Shown piece after piece: positions 20,824 through 23,324 of a stretch of 23,324 nt of DNA (position 1 is the stretch's first letter; each line of letters opens with the position of its first letter). Below the pieces are notes generated by a model. That model was not told where the DNA came from. It did not search any database and saw nothing but the letters and a program-made list of their open reading frames with translations. This stretch comes from a virus. The position numbers and the translations under genes are program-made. The stretch covers positions 1 to 23,324 of IMG/VR virus record IMGVR_UViG_3300031772_004201; one strand, 5' to 3'.

Positions 20824-20867
20824 GGGTAGAATTACCCTGACTGCTCTCGTCATCTAGACGAGAGCAG
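20824..20867 (-). promoter_or_regulatory. Tandem-hairpin leader, copy 3
   Basis: Read leftward, an 11-bp hairpin (CTGCTCTCGTC/GACGAGAGCAG) begins 9 bases after the upstream stop. It is followed by a 3-base linker TCA, a 5-bp hairpin (GGGTA, loop ATTC, TACCC) and the ribosome binding site. The architecture is the same as at 21894-21940 and 22849-22895, although the large hairpin has a different sequence, which favours a structural role. Confidence 0.7.
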
Positions 20868-20876
20868 ATAGGCGTT

Positions 20877-21206
20877 CTACTCTTCTGAGGGCTGTTTCCA
20901 CTTCAGAAGTACTGAAACTTCAGATGGATCGTCCGTCTCGAATATCTCGACCAGCGGGCAATCTCTAGCGATCTGAACTGCCCAGCGGGCGATCGTTGAC
21001 AGCCCATACGTAGCATTGTCCCGAAAGGACTTCTTCCCGATGACATGAAAGTGTTCAAAATCCACTTCGACCTTGTCGAAGAGACGAACGAGACGAGCTG
21101 CCGAAGCAACTCGATTCATATCCGACAGCTTCGGGAAGGCTGCTGGGAACAGATGGGCGATGTGACGTGCAGCAGTTGCCATCTCGATCGAAATCATCTC
21201 ACTCAT
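20877..21206 (-). CDS. Hypothetical protein, 109 residues
   Basis: A mostly helical basic N-terminal half (MATAARHIAHLFPAAF, ASAARLVRLFDKVE) is followed by a strand-rich acidic end (CPLVEIFETDDPSEVSVLLKW). No catalytic motif or family is recognised. The start at 21206 overlaps the upstream gene by 8 bases and is preceded by GGGAG. The stop is followed 9 bases later by the first hairpin of leader copy 3, so processing or partial termination may separate it from the next gene. Confidence 0.75.
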   Translation of the reverse strand: MSEMISIEMATAARHIAHLFPAAFPKLSDMNRVASAARLVRLFDKVEVDFEHFHVIGKKSFRDNATYGLSTIARWAVQIARDCPLVEIFETDDPSEVSVLLKWKQPSEE

Positions 21207-21411
21207 TGTCGTCTCCCTCGATCAATGTGATCTTGAACTTGCCGAGACGACCGGCATCGATCTGAGCTTGAATCCAACTGAGATCAAGTCTCATCTCGGA
21301 GATAACAGCTCGAAGCTGCTCGCATTGATCCTGCAGCGAGATGATTCGTTGAGCTGCAGTACCGTTGACGCCTTGAGATATTAGCTGATCGATTCTACTT
21401 TGCTGTGTCAT
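21199..21411 (-). CDS. Small coiled-coil hypothetical protein, 70 residues
   Basis: The protein begins MTQQSRIDQLISQG and continues with a heptad-like helix (LQDQCEQLRAVISEMRLDLSWIQAQI), then an acidic end (LIEGDDNE). It may oligomerise. The ATG at 21411 is preferred over an upstream in-frame GTG because GGTGGTGAG lies just ahead. The start lies 2 bases after the stop of the 33-residue membrane gene, and the end overlaps the following gene, so all are coupled. No function can be assigned. Confidence 0.7.
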   Translation of the reverse strand: MTQQSRIDQLISQGVNGTAAQRIISLQDQCEQLRAVISEMRLDLSWIQAQIDAGRLGKFKITLIEGDDNE

Positions 21412-21413
21412 GC

Positions 21414-21515
21414 TCACCACCCTGCTCTCGAAGCGAGCACGATCAAGATGATGAGCATGATGACGATGGCGATCAAGTCACTCGCCAGCGGCGGCGTCTT
21501 TGGTTTCGACGTCAT
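21414..21515 (-). CDS. 33-residue single-pass membrane peptide
   Basis: A short frame lies partly inside the 3' end of the upstream gene (38-base overlap, different register), with a near-ideal AAGGAGGTGA site 3 bases before its ATG. The product has a Lys/Pro-rich start (MTSKPKTPPL) and one hydrophobic helix (LIAIVIMLIILIVLA), ending SRAGW. The binding site inside the neighbour's coding sequence and the TM pattern argue strongly for a real gene. Function is unknown. Confidence 0.72.
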   Translation of the reverse strand: MTSKPKTPPLASDLIAIVIMLIILIVLASRAGW

Positions 21516-21879
21516 GAGTCACCTCCTTGTCGATCTCCTTGGCAACCTTAACAAAGTTGTCTAGGTCGTAGTTGAACCGCTTGATGAACTGAGGACGAGT
21601 CTTCGGAGTAGCGTTTGTGCTCAACCCGATCCAACGTCTGACATCTTCAGGAGTGAGAAGAACGTCGACGAGACCTTCGTCTTGCACCATCGTGCGGAAC
21701 GCACCACACGAGATCTCGGTCAAGTGAAGACGGGCATAGACTTCATGCCAGTTCTCTTTCGTGATCTCGGGTATCCCCGACGTGATCGACCCGAAGATGA
21801 GAACCTCGCGTAACGCTGAGTCATTCTTGCTGTCGGGCAACGGGGGTACACTCTTACGTGAATCATACTGCAGGCTCAT
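21478..21879 (-). CDS. Hypothetical protein, 133 residues
   Basis: The protein begins MSLQYDSRKSVPPLPD and has a helical middle (TKENWHEVYARLHLTE, LTPEDVRRWIGLS) and a charged C-terminal tail (AKEIDKEVTHDVETKD). Parts such as TPEDVRRWIGLSTNATPKTRPQFIKRF hint at a helix-turn-helix-like fold, without a clear match. The ATG at 21879 follows AAAAGGAG; the longer frame from 21966 would run through the tandem-hairpin leader and is rejected. Its expression is likely governed by leader copy 1 just upstream. Its 3' end carries the start and ribosome binding site of the 33-residue membrane gene. Confidence 0.75.
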   Translation of the reverse strand: MSLQYDSRKSVPPLPDSKNDSALREVLIFGSITSGIPEITKENWHEVYARLHLTEISCGAFRTMVQDEGLVDVLLTPEDVRRWIGLSTNATPKTRPQFIKRFNYDLDNFVKVAKEIDKEVTHDVETKDAAAGE

Positions 21880-21893
21880 ATTGCTCTCCTTTT

Positions 21894-21940
21894 GGGACTG
21901 AACCGTCCCTGACCCAACCTTAACATTTGTTAAGGTTGGG
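21894..21940 (-). promoter_or_regulatory. Tandem-hairpin leader, copy 1
   Basis: Read leftward: a 13-bp palindromic hairpin (CCCAACCTTAACA/TGTTAAGGTTGGG), linker TCA, a 5-bp hairpin (GGGAC, loop GGTTCA, GTCCC), then AAAAGGAG and the ATG. It begins 16 bases after the upstream stop. The core AACCTTAACA, two bases, TGTTAAGGTT is identical in copy 2, while outer pairs and the small stem change in a compensated way. Confidence 0.8.
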
Positions 21941-21956
21941 ATGTGAAGGTTCAGAT

Positions 21957-22427
21957 CTACCCGCACGGAAGATCAGCGATGCGTGCGAGTTCGACTCTCG
22001 CTTGATCAGCTAAGTGGTAGATGTTTTCACCAAAGTAGGTGAACGAAGCTTGTTTCAACCCGTCGAGATTATCTCGCTCAGTCATCCGCTCCCAATGCTG
22101 TTCCCCATACAGCTTCTCGAAGCGATAGCCACCAGGGACGAGAAGAATGCGACGACGAGCTTCGGAGGCGAGAACGAGAATCTCAGTTGGCACTAGATCG
22201 ATCCCTTCGACGCCAGCGTGAATCGCATCGTGAACGATCCCGTTGACGCCTCCCGTGAGATCGTCGAAGAGATGATCTCGAATAGAGATGAGACGCATGA
22301 GAGTGCCTGGAGCAACAACGTTCGCACTCTTCTGCACCTCGACGATGATGCTCTCGAGAATCTTGTGAGTGTCCTGCATCATCTTCTGAGCTTGCTGAAT
22401 CTTGTGAAGCTGACGTTTTGTGATCAT
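21957..22427 (-). CDS. Hypothetical protein, 156 residues
   Basis: A largely helical protein starting MITKRQLHKIQQAQKMMQD, with two long amphipathic helices in the first 60 residues and a later GGYRFEKLYGEQHWERM segment. No family is recognised. Its ATG overlaps the upstream stop (ATGA), so it is coupled to the gene at 22424-22834. The stop lies 16 bases before the first hairpin of leader copy 1. No membrane segments or cysteine clusters are present; a cytoplasmic role is likely. Confidence 0.75.
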   Translation of the reverse strand: MITKRQLHKIQQAQKMMQDTHKILESIIVEVQKSANVVAPGTLMRLISIRDHLFDDLTGGVNGIVHDAIHAGVEGIDLVPTEILVLASEARRRILLVPGGYRFEKLYGEQHWERMTERDNLDGLKQASFTYFGENIYHLADQARVELARIADLPCG

Positions 22428-22834
22428 TCCATTGTCTCCTGATCGATGATGTACTGGAAGTCGTACTTCTGCTTCCCAGCTAAGACCATCAGACGAGCAG
22501 CTTTGATAGCTGTGTCATTGCGTGCATCAGTGTACTTCTGGGAAGAGATTCCTATTAGGACACCGAGTAGCCAGGTAACAGCGTTTGCCTGAACTGATGG
22601 GTGAAACTCGATCATTGCTTGCCCGAACTTCACGCCATCCCGAACGGTGTGGTTCATACTGTTGAAGAACTTCTCCATGAAGTAAGTGAAGTTCGATGGC
22701 GTCATCGACCGTGCGAGCTTGTCGACATGCAAGGGCTCGTAGTTAGGATCCGGGTCACCGGTCTCCATTGTCTTGAGCGTGATCTCTCGAGCTCCCTTGC
22801 TGTAGCCATCGAGAGTGTAGGGATTAGGTTTCAT
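22424..22834 (-). CDS. Hypothetical protein, 136 residues
   Basis: The protein starts MKPNPYTLDGYSKGAREIT and has a helical centre with a moderately hydrophobic stretch (VTWLLGVLIGISSQ), followed by more helices (NDTAIKAARLMVLAG). The hydrophobic part is short, so a buried helix is as likely as a membrane span. AAAAGGAG precedes the ATG at 22834, directly after the small hairpin of leader copy 2, which probably controls this gene. No family is recognised. Confidence 0.75.
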   Translation of the reverse strand: MKPNPYTLDGYSKGAREITLKTMETGDPDPNYEPLHVDKLARSMTPSNFTYFMEKFFNSMNHTVRDGVKFGQAMIEFHPSVQANAVTWLLGVLIGISSQKYTDARNDTAIKAARLMVLAGKQKYDFQYIIDQETME

Positions 22835-22848
22835 GAGTTTCTCCTTTT

Positions 22849-22895
22849 GGGATTGAACGATCCCTATCTGAACCTTAACAAGTGTTAAGGTTCAG
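22849..22895 (-). promoter_or_regulatory. Tandem-hairpin leader, copy 2
   Basis: Read leftward: a 13-bp palindromic hairpin (CTGAACCTTAACA/TGTTAAGGTTCAG) starting 12 bases after the upstream stop, linker ATA, a 5-bp hairpin (GGGAT, loop CGTTCA, ATCCC), then AAAAGGAG. Relative to copy 1, three base pairs differ on both strands of the stems, preserving pairing. Confidence 0.8.
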
Positions 22896-22907
22896 ACGAA
22901 CGAGCGT

Positions 22908-23192
22908 TCAGTCAGTGTGCTTACCGTAACCGTGTGATCGAGGTGAGAAGCCTGGACTCCCTGCTCCATTCAGATCGTGACCGATCGTGGCAGCGATCTC
23001 CATCTCGGTCATGTTGGCTCTACGACCAAACGTGATAAAGCCGACGAGATCGTGAAGCCCGTCTTCTCCGTAGGCGTCCAAGTAGCGAGTGAGCCCGATG
23101 ACAACGTCAACAGGATCGTTGGTCGTGCAGCGTTCGAACTCCACAACGTCTTGGAAGTCCAACCTGCCCCTCGGTGTTAGTTTCTGTTTCAT
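22908..23192 (-). CDS. Hypothetical protein, 94 residues
   Basis: The protein begins MKQKLTPRGRLDFQDV, has an acidic and helical centre (VDVVIGLTRYLDAYGEDGLHDLVGF) and ends in a Gly/Ser/His-rich tail (SPGFSPRSHGYGKHTD). No family is recognised. The ATG at 23192 follows AAGGAGAGATGAG; another nearby ATG runs into a stop after one codon, and the longer frame from 23318 runs through the end of the next upstream gene in another register. Its stop is followed within 12 bases by leader copy 2. Confidence 0.72.
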   Translation of the reverse strand: MKQKLTPRGRLDFQDVVEFERCTTNDPVDVVIGLTRYLDAYGEDGLHDLVGFITFGRRANMTEMEIAATIGHDLNGAGSPGFSPRSHGYGKHTD

Positions 23193-23205
23193 CTCATCTC
23201 TCCTT

Positions 23206-23324
23206 ATTCGTGCATGATAGATGGCTTGGTGATTTCGACGAAGAAGCGAACTGTCTCTTGAAGACGCGTCAGCGTCGTCCGGATGTCTTCGAGAACTTTG
23301 ATACTCTCTGTCAACCACTCGACC
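23206..23324 (-). CDS. C-terminal part of a helical hypothetical protein (partial)
   Basis: An open frame enters from the right edge on the minus strand and ends at TAA (23206-23204 side, first base 23206 of the complement being the last of the stop read leftward at 23204). About 39 residues are visible, including VEWLTESIKVLEDIRTTL and RFFVEITKPS, an amphipathic helix with heptad-like spacing. Codon use matches its neighbours. The 11-base gap to the next start contains that gene's AAGGAG site, so the two are in one operon. The rest of the gene lies outside the window. Confidence 0.65.

Noticed and set aside
1-23324. Integrase, attachment sites, insertion sequences or CRISPR arrays
   Set aside because: I saw no recombinase or transposase motifs and no regularly spaced repeats in the window.

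Overview
The window is a stretch of a tailed double-stranded DNA phage (or a prophage of one). No ribosomal or host housekeeping genes are visible. It holds a lysis cassette, a nearly complete phage replication, recombination and nucleotide-modification block, tRNA-type elements and an operon of small unknown genes. Genes are tightly packed, with repeated ATGA stop/start overlaps and strong AAGGAG ribosome binding sites. The host cannot be named from sequence alone.

Layout: (a) 1-1680, end of a structural gene, a GH25 endolysin and two membrane (holin-type) proteins, closed by a hairpin. (b) 1681-1885, a non-coding junction with a perfect 23-bp-arm palindrome and a promoter-like motif. (c) 1886-9161, rightward early genes: zinc-ribbon protein, DUF932 protein, MT-A70 methyltransferase, SNF2-type helicase, RuvC-like nuclease, Cas4-like Fe-S exonuclease, Sak4-like ATPase and a putative ssDNA-binding protein. 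The promoter-like motif of (b) recurs at 7832-7874 in front of the ATPase. (d) 9162-13320, structured RNA, a tRNA with CAT anticodon, a second tRNA-like gene, a GNAT protein, and a 7-deazaguanine module: QueF (10174-10632), a YhhQ/QPTR transporter (10686-11324), a cysteine-cluster protein and a TGT/DpdA-like transglycosylase (12457-13320). (e) 13280-18657, a DNA polymerase I fused to a uracil-DNA glycosylase domain, a TOPRIM primase-helicase, a second DNA methyltransferase with an unusual DPEY motif, and a MazG-like pyrophosphohydrolase. (f) 18658-18957, a convergent intergenic region packed with RNA-like structure. (g) 18958-23324, a leftward operon of small, mostly unknown proteins.

How it fits together: the polymerase, primase-helicase, Sak4-like ATPase, nucleases and helicase form a self-sufficient replication/recombination set. 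The QueF, transporter and TGT-like genes together predict that the phage imports preQ0, reduces it to preQ1 and exchanges it for guanine in its own DNA, which would give protection from restriction. The two methyltransferases would add further modification.

The most novel signals are (1) a tandem-hairpin leader found in all three longer intercistronic gaps of the leftward operon, with compensatory base changes; (2) a compact structured RNA containing a tRNA-like acceptor/T-arm minihelix at the end of that operon; (3) the predicted dPreQ1 module with an embedded cysteine-cluster protein; and (4) a 43-bp bipartite promoter-like motif used twice.
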